A stretch of 57,746 bases of DNA, from contig JADGEH010000021.1 in the NCBI GenBank assembly GCA_016744475.1, forward strand, positions 1 to 57,746, read 5' to 3'. Every line of letters begins with the position of its first letter. Position 1 is the first letter of the stretch. Made by a program: the position numbers and the translations under genes. Under the pieces are notes generated by a model that was not told the origin of the DNA, did not search any database, and worked only from the letters and a program-made list of their open reading frames with translations. This document shows, piece after piece, positions 7,379-16,490 of this stretch. Source of the stretch: Thiotrichales bacterium (GTDB lineage Bacteria; Pseudomonadota; Gammaproteobacteria; Beggiatoales; Beggiatoaceae).

Positions 7379-9232
7379 TCAATACGTCGATAACACTTCT
7401 TTCTTTAATTTCAATAGACTGGCGTGCTTAGGCACGATGGCTAAGCCTTCGTTGATGAGTGCCATGCTGCCTTGCATGTCGCCTGCTTGTTGTTTGGCTT
7501 GTGCCAGCTCTACGTAACGGTCGGCTACGGCATACACCCCAGATTTAGCATAAGGATCATTGGGGTATTTCTGTGCGAGGATTTGATAGGTTTCATAAGC
7601 GTTATCGCCCGGTGGTCGGGTTAAGCGCCCAGCTTTCAGTTGTGCGCGTGCGCGGTTTAATAAGTTGTATTTAGGATCATCGCGGTTTTGTACTTGCTGA
7701 CGCAGTTTTTTCCAGGCGGGGTACTTGGGTAAGACTTTTTCTCCACGTCGGATGGATTTTAGAGCGCTGCTGTAGCGGTTCTTTTTCAGGTGCGCACGGG
7801 TGATGGCTTCGTATTTTTCGGCTAAGCGTTGTAGGCCAGAATAAGCACCCATGTGCCCCGGCACGAGTTCTAACACCGCTTGGTAGGTGGAAAAAGCATT
7901 GTCTTTGGCGGGTGTGGTGTACTTGTGCTGCTTCATTTGTTGGGTGGCTTGTTTGAGTAAGGCACGTAGCAGCTTGAGTTGTAGTTCTTGGGTGATGGGG
8001 TGCTCTGGTGCTAACTGTTTGATGCTTTTAAACAGGCTGCTGGCATTGGGGGTTTTGCCGATTAAGCGCTGACGTTTTAGCACCTTGGTCATGCGGTTTT
8101 TTTGGTATTCCATGATGGCATCGAGAGCGGCATTGACGCTGACATGTTCGGCGCTGAGTTGTTGCATTTGCTGGCGTACTTGCAGGGCTTGATCTAAATC
8201 ATTGTTGTGCAAATGCTGTTCGACCTGAGTTTGATAGCCTAAGAAGATGCTGTCTAACACGGGGCTGGCGAGGCGTTCATTGCGTGAATTTAAGACTTGA
8301 TAGGTGGTGAAAGCTGCTTCAAGTTCTCCGGCTTCAATGTGTTGCATGGCTTGTTGGCGTAGCGTTTTGACATCTAAGCTTTCGAGGTCAATGTCTGCGG
8401 GGGCTTCTGCCGTTTCGACTTCTGCTTGAGGTGCGGTGCTGTCCACCACTTCGGCAGTATCGGCAGATGTCGTGGCAGCTTCGCTGTCTTCACTGGTGGC
8501 GGCGGTCACCGTGTCTTCCTGCTCAGTATCAGCAACGCTATCTTCTGCTTTAGCTTCAGCTTGTTGAGATTCTACGGCTGTCTCTGTATGGGCTGGAGGC
8601 GTGGCGGCTTGTGGGATGTCTTCGCTGCTATCGGTGGTGGTGTCTGCCTGTTCTGAGGTGTCGGCGGAGGCTGTTTCTTCTTCAGCAGCGGATTCTATCG
8701 GTGTGGTGCTTGTAGCTTCTGTTTCTACGCTGTCTGCGGCCTTTTCGTCTGCGTCTTGTGCGGTGCTCGTATCGGAGGCAGGAGGGATGTTTTTCGTCGG
8801 GGTGGAAATTGTGCCGAGTAAGGTGCTGCTGATGGCTAATGTTTCGGTATCCGGTGTGGTCTGCGCTTGTGCGCTGTTGCTCGTGCTTTCATGGGCGGCG
8901 GCATCTTCGCCTAAGTTTGGAATGCGAACCGTGGCGTTCTGAGGATTTGACGGTTTTAAGGCTTGGCGCGAAACGTCATCAGGATCAGCTAAACGCTGTT
9001 TTTCTATATCTTGAGAAGGACTTTGCTGGGATTTAAAGTCAGCCATCAAGCTTTTGAGATCAAGTTGATTGATTTTAAGCCAGTCATAACCGTAATAACT
9101 GGCAGCAATGAGTAGCGCGATAAACAGGGCTAACCAGAAAAATAGCCCTGACCAACGACGGCGTTTTTTTTGCCCCAGCGTGTATTTATTACGATGACGA
9201 AAATAAGGATCGGAGGAAGGGTTGATGTGCAT
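7379..9232 (-). CDS. Membrane-anchored TPR protein with disordered acidic linker
   Basis: This 617-residue protein starts with a short basic tail (KKRRRW), then one membrane segment (about residues 30-50, LFFWLALFIALLIAASYYGY). A long low-complexity Ala/Ser/Thr/Glu/Asp-rich region (about 80-285) follows, and then TPR-like helical repeats to the end, with AGELEAAFTTYQVLNSRNER and AYETYQILAQKYPNDPYA. The topology suggests an N-in anchor with the TPRs held in the periplasm by a flexible spacer. A partner is unknown. The start ATG at 9232 is chosen over a TTG 36 bases upstream. It is divergent from phoH, 123 bases apart. I recognise no named family beyond TPR. Confidence 0.75.
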   Translation of the reverse strand: MHINPSSDPYFRHRNKYTLGQKKRRRWSGLFFWLALFIALLIAASYYGYDWLKINQLDLKSLMADFKSQQSPSQDIEKQRLADPDDVSRQALKPSNPQNATVRIPNLGEDAAAHESTSNSAQAQTTPDTETLAISSTLLGTISTPTKNIPPASDTSTAQDADEKAADSVETEATSTTPIESAAEEETASADTSEQADTTTDSSEDIPQAATPPAHTETAVESQQAEAKAEDSVADTEQEDTVTAATSEDSEAATTSADTAEVVDSTAPQAEVETAEAPADIDLESLDVKTLRQQAMQHIEAGELEAAFTTYQVLNSRNERLASPVLDSIFLGYQTQVEQHLHNNDLDQALQVRQQMQQLSAEHVSVNAALDAIMEYQKNRMTKVLKRQRLIGKTPNASSLFKSIKQLAPEHPITQELQLKLLRALLKQATQQMKQHKYTTPAKDNAFSTYQAVLELVPGHMGAYSGLQRLAEKYEAITRAHLKKNRYSSALKSIRRGEKVLPKYPAWKKLRQQVQNRDDPKYNLLNRARAQLKAGRLTRPPGDNAYETYQILAQKYPNDPYAKSGVYAVADRYVELAQAKQQAGDMQGSMALINEGLAIVPKHASLLKLKKEVLSTY

Positions 9233-9355
9233 AAAGCAATCTTTAACCTTTATAATCGGAAAAACCAAAGTTCGGGGGGTGAGGTTGGCTGTGTAGCGTT
9301 TGACCGCTGTCAGTCAACTTCAATGATGACAATATATTATAAGGAATATACTCAG

Positions 9356-10753
9356 ATGGCACACGATAAGCGCTTATTTGTCTTGGATACCAACGTGTTA
9401 ATGCATGATCCTACTGCCATTTTTAGGTTTCATGAACATGATATTTATTTGCCCATGGTGGTGCTTGAGGAACTGGATAATAGCAAAAAAGGCACTTCTG
9501 AGGTGGCACGTAATGTACGTCAAGTGACGCGATTTCTTGATGAACTGATTGAAAATCGTAGCGATCAATTAGAAAAAGGCTTGTTGTTATCGAATTTAAC
9601 CCAGGGGAAAGAGGACTGTAGCGGGCGTTTGTTCTTCCAAACACAAATGTTTGAAGATATGTTGCCCAATAATTTGCCGGGTAATAAACCTGATAACAGC
9701 ATCTTAAACATTGCCATCGTACAGCAAAAGACTTTAGCCGTTGCTGTCACATTGGTGTCTAAAGACATTAATTTACGTATTAAAGCCCATGCATTAGGTA
9801 TTCATGCGGAAGATTATTACAACGATAAAGTGCTGGATGATGTGGATTTGTTGTATTCAGGCATGTTGGCTTTGGAGGATGATTTTTGGGATAAGCACAG
9901 TCAACAATTGGAATCTTGGCAAGAGAAAGAATACACCTATTACAAAGTACACAGCGATGATGTCAATACCTGGTATCCGAATCAATGCATTTATAGTGCT
10001 GGAAAGAAAGGTAAAGAAGGTTTTGAAGGCATTGTTAAGGAATGTGGCGAAGGTTGGGCGACTTTTCAATTGGCGCGTGATTATCACAACCAGCATAACA
10101 GCGTGTGGGGCATTACAGCGCGTAACCGCGAACAAAATTTCGCTTTGAATATGCTGCTTGATCCCGATGTTGATTTTGTGTCTTTGCTGGGCATTGCAGG
10201 CACGGGTAAAACGCTAATGGCCTTGGCTGCGGGTTTAAGCCAGACCTTGGATGAACAGCGTTATCGAGAAATCATCGTGACCCGTGTGACGGTGCCTGTT
10301 GGTGAAGATATTGGCTTTTTACCCGGCACGGAAGAAGAAAAAATGACCCCGTGGATGGGCGCGTTGATGGACAATATGGAGGTCTTAAACCCTACTAGCA
10401 TGAGCGGTGAATGGGGGCGTGCGGCGACGGCGGATTTGCTGCATACGCGGATTAAAATTCGCTCGCTCAACTTTATGCGCGGGCGGACTTTTTTAAATCG
10501 CTACATTATTTTGGATGAAGCGCAAAATCTCACCTCTAAGCAAATGAAAACCTTAATCACCCGTGCGGGCCCTGGCACGAAGATCGTTTGTCTGGGCAAT
10601 ATTGGACAAATCGACACGCCGTATTTAAGTGAAACCACGTCTGGTTTGACTTATGTAGTGGATCGTTTCAAACCGTGGGGATATAGCGGACACATTACGT
10701 TGCAACGTGGTGAACGTTCTCGATTAGCCGATTTTGCCACTGAAACCCTTTAA
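9356..10753 (+). CDS. phoH: PIN-PhoH fusion protein (PhoH2 family ATPase)
   Basis: This 465-residue protein has an N-terminal PIN ribonuclease domain (FVLDTNVLMHDPTAIF, conserved acidic residues, then VVLEELDNSKKG) joined to a C-terminal PhoH-type ATPase. The ATPase has Walker A GIAGTGKT, VTVPVGEDIGFLPGTEEEKM, and Walker B YIILDEAQN. PhoH2 proteins are RNA unwinding and cleaving enzymes of the toxin-antitoxin-related PIN group. The ATG at 9356 follows AAGGAA by nine bases and begins exactly at the PIN domain, so the longer open frame upstream is not used. No antitoxin-like partner gene precedes it. A phage-tail-like gene follows 20 bases downstream. Confidence 0.92.
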   Translation: MAHDKRLFVLDTNVLMHDPTAIFRFHEHDIYLPMVVLEELDNSKKGTSEVARNVRQVTRFLDELIENRSDQLEKGLLLSNLTQGKEDCSGRLFFQTQMFEDMLPNNLPGNKPDNSILNIAIVQQKTLAVAVTLVSKDINLRIKAHALGIHAEDYYNDKVLDDVDLLYSGMLALEDDFWDKHSQQLESWQEKEYTYYKVHSDDVNTWYPNQCIYSAGKKGKEGFEGIVKECGEGWATFQLARDYHNQHNSVWGITARNREQNFALNMLLDPDVDFVSLLGIAGTGKTLMALAAGLSQTLDEQRYREIIVTRVTVPVGEDIGFLPGTEEEKMTPWMGALMDNMEVLNPTSMSGEWGRAATADLLHTRIKIRSLNFMRGRTFLNRYIILDEAQNLTSKQMKTLITRAGPGTKIVCLGNIGQIDTPYLSETTSGLTYVVDRFKPWGYSGHITLQRGERSRLADFATETL

Positions 10754-10773
10754 TCTTAAGTGTTGACTCTGAA

Positions 10774-11241
10774 ATGAAGACCATACGCGAACAAATCATA
10801 GAATGTTTGATGGCTCAACTAGAAACCATAACACCCACCAATGGTTATGCTTCATTAGTCGGCATAGGCAATGTCTACCGTGGCGTTCCGGTATTAGAGC
10901 AGCAAGTGGTGCCCGCCATATCTATTTGGGAACAAGCCGAAATGCGCGAGCGCAATAAGTTTGGCGGCACGGTTAAAACCCTGTCCATTCGTATTGAAGG
11001 CTTGATTGAGACCAACGGTGACAAGCACCCCAGCAGTGTAGCGAATGCACTACTCGGTGATTTGGAAAAGGCACTCATGCTGTCTGATACCACGCTAGAC
11101 CCGCTGATTAATGATATTCAAGATACCGCCGCCAGCGTGGTGCATTTTGATTTTGATCAACAATTAGCGGGAGCCATTATCGAATTTGAAATTCAATACA
11201 CGACAGAATGGGGAAATCCGTATAACACCCATGAGCATTAG
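10774..11241 (+). CDS. Phage tail-type protein (minor tail / tail terminator-like), orphan
   Basis: This 155-residue protein matches the style of small phage tail-completion proteins: an N-terminal TIREQIIECLMAQLETI, a middle LPV-type strand block with PAISIWEQAEMRERN and TLSIRIEGLIE, and a C-terminal FEIQYTTEWGNPY. That last signature (YTT..GNPY) is typical of such tail proteins. No other phage gene lies nearby, so it is probably a prophage remnant or a domesticated gene. It is 20 bases downstream of phoH on the same strand and may be co-transcribed. There is no clear ribosome binding site. Confidence 0.65.
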   Translation: MKTIREQIIECLMAQLETITPTNGYASLVGIGNVYRGVPVLEQQVVPAISIWEQAEMRERNKFGGTVKTLSIRIEGLIETNGDKHPSSVANALLGDLEKALMLSDTTLDPLINDIQDTAASVVHFDFDQQLAGAIIEFEIQYTTEWGNPYNTHEH

Positions 11242-11277
11242 TTAATCGGAATGTTTTCACTTTTGAAACACCACTTA

Positions 11278-11386
11278 AAAATGAACACTAGCGGCACGAA
11301 AGACACAAACGGCTCAAACGGATTAAAACGCTAGTGCCTTTTGTGTTTTTTTTGTCGCTCTTGAGAAGAAAATATTGGAGACTGAA
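11278..11386. repeat. Duplicated 3' flank of the FG-GAP paralogs; keeps the empty CTAG site
   Basis: The stretch AAAATGAACACTAG, then GGCACGAAAGACACAAACGG and so on, recurs at 16200-16213 plus 16388-16490 beyond the second paralog. Here it is uninterrupted. In the other copy a 170-bp element sits in the CTAG (11288-11291 here). It shows that the gene duplication included the downstream flank. Confidence 0.75.
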
Positions 11387-14300
11387 TTAAGGCACAAAAA
11401 GTACACCTTGTTCATCTTGTTCTAAGGTCAAGATAGAAGGCAGCGCTTTAAACATATAACCTGCTGCATACGCTGAAGGCATCATTAAGTGTAAAGTCTG
11501 ATTCTCAAAACAAGCCGCTTCTGTATGGGTGAAAGGAATCGGTTCAAAACCCAGCAAGTGATAAACATTCGTGCGGGTGCTGTCTTGTTGCAAATCGGCA
11601 CTAAACCAGAAATCTGTGGTTTGATCACACGTCTGGCTCATACGTACAAAAGGTAGACGTAAAATATCTTGCCTCAAATTCGGTTTTAAGTTTTCAGACA
11701 AGCTCGGATCAACGCCAAAATTGTAGCTAGTATGAAACACAGAGAAGCTCTCGGTGGCACTGCGACTGCGAGCACCCTCAGCATCCACAGCTTCAACCCA
11801 CCAAAGATAATCCTGCCCTCCTACAAGACCTAAATGCTCGGCTTGTTGTTCTGCATTCAACCCCGTGCGAGTGCGAGCAGTCACGGTGTAATGCGATAAA
11901 CGCAGATCAGTGACATGTAATGCGGGCTGGTGATTGGAGGCATTTTCGATATGCAGGGTATAGGTCAAAGCATCGCCGTCAGGGTCTGTAGCCGTGCTCC
12001 AATCGAATTGATGGTGAGGGGGAATCCGGTTGTTTTCAGGAGGATCAATGAGCCGGATAGCCGTTGGGATGTGGTTGTTGGGACGTTGTTTATACACCAC
12101 GGAATGTTTGATAAGACTCGAAGAAACAGGACTCAGAGCTTGCTGTGTTTCTGGATCAATGACTGCTCGTGGTGTTTGCAAGGTATAAAACACATCATAG
12201 CGTCCTGGCGTTTGAAAGTTGTCTTCTGTCCATTCATAACGTCCGTTGTTTAAGGTCATCGGCCTTGACAGCGTGCCGGAAATACCCGTCCCTCGCACAT
12301 ACACCGTGGCTTGTGCGTCATTCAAACGATGAGGACTCAGCCATAACTGAGCTTGCGTGGTATCGGGCGATAAAAACAAAGACTCTGTGACTTGTCCAAT
12401 GTCGGTTTGGAATACTTCAACCGCTTCTGGTTCCGCTAGGCTGCGTTCGCTGCTGTCACCTGCTCCCAGTATTAAATGCCGTGCGATGAGTCCTTCTTTA
12501 GCGATGAGTTCTGGCGGAAAAAGGTGGGTGCCGATGCCATCCGCATTATCGTCTAATAAGGGATGCTGTGTGGCTTGATCAAAATAAGGCAAAGAGAGCG
12601 CTGGCTGGGTGTCGGTGTATTGATGGCTTAAAGCATCGGTTAATTCCGTGGCGTGTTGAAACGCCTGTAACAACGAAGTACCACGGCTGAAGTGTTGGAA
12701 TAACGTCTCTAAAAACACATCGCCACTATCGGCTAAAGCCGGAGCTAAGCTTTCATCAGCCGCCATGCTGGTCAACACGATACGATGAGGGGCGGATACC
12801 TGCGGAATAAAGCTACCAGAGCCTGGGCTGGCGATCATTAATACACGCGGTTCATTCAGTCCCGTGCTGTCATCTAATTGAGCTTCCAACGCATTCAAGC
12901 TGGCATTGAGGGCTTCAGCCGTAATCACTTCGCCATTATCCAGCAACACGCCATTATCTTGTCCTTGTCCTAACATCACGATGTAAAGCGGGGCAGGCGC
13001 AGTCTGCAAACGCGCAGCCGCCCACTGTTCTATGGCGCTTAAAAACCCAGCTTGGCTGGGGGCTTCCAAACCCTCACTCAAATAGCGAATGTCTTGATCG
13101 ACAAAATCCCGCTGTTTGAAGCTGTGATGAATACGCTCGGCAGTAGTCTGGGTTGAGGCGCTGGCATTGAGCAGAATCACGTATCCCGCAGGGCGGTCTA
13201 CCAGCACGGTGGTGGTGTTTGCGCATTTTTCTGGAGTACCCTCTCGGCGTAAAAGGCAAGCGGTGAGGGTGTATTGCCCTGTAAATGCAGTGCTGAATTC
13301 ATCAAAACGATATTGTCCCACCGCATTGGTCAGTGTAGAAGCTAAAGGTGTTGGAATTTGTTGACCTTGCGCATCCAGCGCATACAGATGAACCGTGTGT
13401 CCTGCTAAACCTTCGCCTATTCTGCCAAAAGGTAAGAACTGCCCAGAGAAAAACACGGGGGCATTGCTGGCTAAACGATGTTGTGAAGCCGTCAGGCTGA
13501 GGCGCGTCGAAGACATGTCTTCAATGAAAAACGTCAACGGTTCAGTGATGGTGGTATTGCCCGCATAATCTGTGGCGCGTGCGGTTATCGTGAACTGACC
13601 TCGCATCAAACCCAAATTATACAGTACATTAAATCTCCACTCGGTCTCTGAGAAAGGCCAAGAGATGTTGACGGGAGGCTTCAAGCTCACCCAGAGGGGT
13701 TCAAGCTGTAAGGGTTTGTTTCTATCGTTACGAACAAAAAAACCCTCATATTGAATCTGTAGCGCAATATCTTGGATACCAAATACCTGGTTATCCTTGA
13801 CCACTCCCTTAATGTTGAGAGGCCAGGACCTTTCAAAACTCTCCTCTGTGAGGCTGGTGATACTCAACTGAGGGGCGAGAGTATCTATCACATAATGCTC
13901 AGTATAAATGGGAGACAGCGTGCCTTGAGCCTCTTGGGCTTGGAAGTTTAATACCGTATCTTGAGTGATTTCAATGGCTTGACTGTAAACTAGGCTAGGG
14001 GTAGAACCATCTAAGCTGTACAGGATACGTTCACAAGGCTGAATGCAGGATAAGGGCACTAACAACGCACCGGATTGAACCCGCGAAGCACCGTACACCC
14101 CGCCTTTCACCACGGCTTCCACTGGTTGAGGCAAGGTGTATGAGTTCAGATTTTCATATAGAAAAAGAGACTGGGTGACGAGTTCGGGGCTTCCATCATG
14201 GTTTAAATCACCTAAAGCCAGTGATGGCGCAAAGGAGGGGGACAAAGTCTTGAAAGAGGAGGGCATATCGGTTTGAAGTGTAAAGAGGGGTTGCTGCGGG

Positions 14301-16081
14301 GTGCCTGTATTTTCATAATAAATATCGAGATCAAAGAATAGGTCTAAATCGCCATCTTGATCCAAATCATATAAGTAAGGAATATCAACTTGGGGTATCT
14401 GTTGAAAGGGATTATTAGCCCCTTGTACTGCGGTAAACACGGGCTGTGAAGTAGAACCCGTATTGAGGTAAAAGTTCAACGTATCAGTGCCACCGAGCAG
14501 CACATCTAAATCACCATCCGCATCAATATCGCCTAAAGCCGGATGCGCATCGCCTGATGTGCTGATACCGATCTCGCCCAATGTGAAAACAGGCTCTTGA
14601 GGTGTACCGGTATTTTCATAGTAGTCGAGTCTTCCCGTCACAGAACCCGCCAAAAGGTCAATATCACCATCATTGTCCACATCGCCTAAACTGATTGCGG
14701 CTGCAATGGCTCCCCCTTTTCCCTCAAAATGAGAACTAGCCTCCTCAGTGAGGATGTGAGAAACCGGACTTTGTGCTTCAAAACGCGGGATAAAAACCGC
14801 TAATTGAGATGAACCGACATTTTCGTAATAAAGGATGTCCTGTCTACCCCGCCTATCACCCGTCATCGCAGTTATTTTTGTGCCTATCAACAGATCTAAG
14901 TCACCATCGTGATCCAGATCAGCCAATGCAGGTACATGGCTCTCCATCTTTGTTGATGATAAAGAAGATGGAATAGTGATTTGAGCAAAAGCTGTCTTGT
15001 CCCAGCCGAGCACAGGACGTAACGCCTCCGAACCGGTGTTTTCATAATAAGTGAACACGCCCTCCGCATTGCTCACCAACAGATCTAAATCCCCATCCTT
15101 ATCTAAATCCCCCAGACTGGGTGTGGCTAGACTACCGACATTGACAGCAGCAAAAGGATTCTCAGCCTCGGAGTTGAGGGTGAAAGAGGGACTTTGAGGC
15201 GTGCCCTTATTTTCATAAAATTGAAGGCGACCATTTTCCAAACCCGCCAGGATATCCAGATCACGATCCTGATCGACATCGACTAAAGCTAGGCTTGACT
15301 TAAACGGTATTTCAAGGTTTAAGACCGGATCATCTAAACCTGAACGGGCAGAAAACTCAGCTTGAGAAGCCGTCCCTGTGTTCTCACAATAGCTGACTGA
15401 AGTATCACCCAGCTCAGATCTCAACATATCCAGATCACCATCACCATCTAAATCTCCCAGATGATAATTCGTCTGAGAGCAGGTCGGTAAACCCACTGGG
15501 TTCTGTGCAAAAACACTATGCTGAGAATGTCCCTGATTTTCATACATCATCAAATTCGATGTTTTTCCTCCTTTTAATATATCTAAATCACCGTCATTAT
15601 CAATATCTTGAAGATACCTTGGAAGAGTAAGCCAGGGAGATAGAGGAGGTGGGTAGCCCTTGGGAAACGAAAGGTCCTCAGATTGTTCTCGTTTTAATGC
15701 TTCAGGTATAGACAGTTCACTCGGTGCTAAAACAGCTTGTTGAGGTGTCCCTGTGTTTTCATAAAACACTGTGCCCGTTTCAAGGGTCATCAGCATATCC
15801 AGATCACCATCGAGATCAAAATCCACTAATTGATGCCTAGATTGACCGCCAATATTCAGACCGTTCAAGGGGTTGGCTTCTGGTGCAGAAGCATCCGCAA
15901 AACACATCCAATGCGGACGGTTTTCTTCGCAACCCGAAGCATCAGTCGCGGCAGACGACATTGGAGAAGCGCTCAATAAAGCCACCGCCCACACAGAAGA
16001 ATGCCAAGGATGAGGGGTTAAAAGACGATGAATCAGACACGATAAAGGACGAGAACGGAAGCTGTGTATAGACGAGGACAT
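11387..16081 (-). CDS. Giant secreted FG-GAP/VCBS protein with degenerate caspase-like domain
   Basis: This 1564-residue protein has an N-terminal signal region ending near SAATDA. Residues about 60-650 hold many FG-GAP/VCBS-type repeats, each with a calcium-binding D.D.DGDLD motif and a following YYENTGTPQQP. A chitobiase-C-type domain comes next (about 680-750, ILYSLDGSTPSL), then Ig-like modules with TITARATDYAGNT and a carboxypeptidase-regulatory-like one. A caspase/C13-like domain follows (about 965-1190). The C-terminal region includes an FN3-like stretch (WSTATDPDGDALTYTL). The caspase-like domain has LGQG where DHG is expected and ASPGSGSF where the catalytic Cys motif is expected, so it is probably inactive. 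The ATG at 16081 follows TTTGGAG, the same arrangement as in its paralog. It is likely a surface adhesin or scaffold. Confidence 0.8.
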   Translation of the reverse strand: MSSSIHSFRSRPLSCLIHRLLTPHPWHSSVWAVALLSASPMSSAATDASGCEENRPHWMCFADASAPEANPLNGLNIGGQSRHQLVDFDLDGDLDMLMTLETGTVFYENTGTPQQAVLAPSELSIPEALKREQSEDLSFPKGYPPPLSPWLTLPRYLQDIDNDGDLDILKGGKTSNLMMYENQGHSQHSVFAQNPVGLPTCSQTNYHLGDLDGDGDLDMLRSELGDTSVSYCENTGTASQAEFSARSGLDDPVLNLEIPFKSSLALVDVDQDRDLDILAGLENGRLQFYENKGTPQSPSFTLNSEAENPFAAVNVGSLATPSLGDLDKDGDLDLLVSNAEGVFTYYENTGSEALRPVLGWDKTAFAQITIPSSLSSTKMESHVPALADLDHDGDLDLLIGTKITAMTGDRRGRQDILYYENVGSSQLAVFIPRFEAQSPVSHILTEEASSHFEGKGGAIAAAISLGDVDNDGDIDLLAGSVTGRLDYYENTGTPQEPVFTLGEIGISTSGDAHPALGDIDADGDLDVLLGGTDTLNFYLNTGSTSQPVFTAVQGANNPFQQIPQVDIPYLYDLDQDGDLDLFFDLDIYYENTGTPQQPLFTLQTDMPSSFKTLSPSFAPSLALGDLNHDGSPELVTQSLFLYENLNSYTLPQPVEAVVKGGVYGASRVQSGALLVPLSCIQPCERILYSLDGSTPSLVYSQAIEITQDTVLNFQAQEAQGTLSPIYTEHYVIDTLAPQLSITSLTEESFERSWPLNIKGVVKDNQVFGIQDIALQIQYEGFFVRNDRNKPLQLEPLWVSLKPPVNISWPFSETEWRFNVLYNLGLMRGQFTITARATDYAGNTTITEPLTFFIEDMSSTRLSLTASQHRLASNAPVFFSGQFLPFGRIGEGLAGHTVHLYALDAQGQQIPTPLASTLTNAVGQYRFDEFSTAFTGQYTLTACLLRREGTPEKCANTTTVLVDRPAGYVILLNASASTQTTAERIHHSFKQRDFVDQDIRYLSEGLEAPSQAGFLSAIEQWAAARLQTAPAPLYIVMLGQGQDNGVLLDNGEVITAEALNASLNALEAQLDDSTGLNEPRVLMIASPGSGSFIPQVSAPHRIVLTSMAADESLAPALADSGDVFLETLFQHFSRGTSLLQAFQHATELTDALSHQYTDTQPALSLPYFDQATQHPLLDDNADGIGTHLFPPELIAKEGLIARHLILGAGDSSERSLAEPEAVEVFQTDIGQVTESLFLSPDTTQAQLWLSPHRLNDAQATVYVRGTGISGTLSRPMTLNNGRYEWTEDNFQTPGRYDVFYTLQTPRAVIDPETQQALSPVSSSLIKHSVVYKQRPNNHIPTAIRLIDPPENNRIPPHHQFDWSTATDPDGDALTYTLHIENASNHQPALHVTDLRLSHYTVTARTRTGLNAEQQAEHLGLVGGQDYLWWVEAVDAEGARSRSATESFSVFHTSYNFGVDPSLSENLKPNLRQDILRLPFVRMSQTCDQTTDFWFSADLQQDSTRTNVYHLLGFEPIPFTHTEAACFENQTLHLMMPSAYAAGYMFKALPSILTLEQDEQGVLFVP

Positions 16082-16213
16082 GCGATTCTCCAAAGGTATT
16101 TAGACATTCACTGAGGGGGGCAATGGCGAGGGAAGGATTTATTATGAGTTATATCTTTCAAATCATTGACTAAGATGATCGAAGCCTGTTGAGTTTAATA
16201 AAATGAACACTAG

Positions 16214-16383
16214 TGCTTCGTCAAGCCTACTTTTTAGGGTTGCATTTTTTACCACGGAGACACGGAGAAGGCACAGAGCGCACGGAGAAAGACTTTTAAT
16301 TTAAGTCACCTCTGTGTCCTCCGTGTCACCTCCGCGCCTCCGTGGTGAAATTTGACCACCTAATTCTTAGAATTGACAAAGCA
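16214..16383. mobile_element. 170-bp non-autonomous element with CTAG target duplication
   Basis: The terminal inverted repeats are TGCTTCGTCAA (left) and TGCTTTGTCAA (reverse complement of the right end). CTAG flanks it on both sides (16210-16213 and 16384-16387). The interior carries the widespread palindrome ACCACGGAGACACGGAG with CTCCGTG-rich partner near 16325-16347. The matching uninterrupted sequence at 11278-11291 shows the empty site. Confidence 0.8.
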
Positions 16384-16490
16384 CTAGTGGCACGAAAGAC
16401 ACAAACGGCACAAACGAATTAAAACGTTAGTGCCGTTGGTGACTGTTGTACCTTTTGTGTTGTTTTTTATCGCTAATGAGACCGCCCTAA

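Noticed and set aside
9170-9355. Longer N-terminus for the PhoH protein (62 extra codons)
   Set aside because: The extra part overlaps the divergent TPR gene and its upstream region, has no match to PIN domains, and the ATG at 9356 has a good ribosome binding site.
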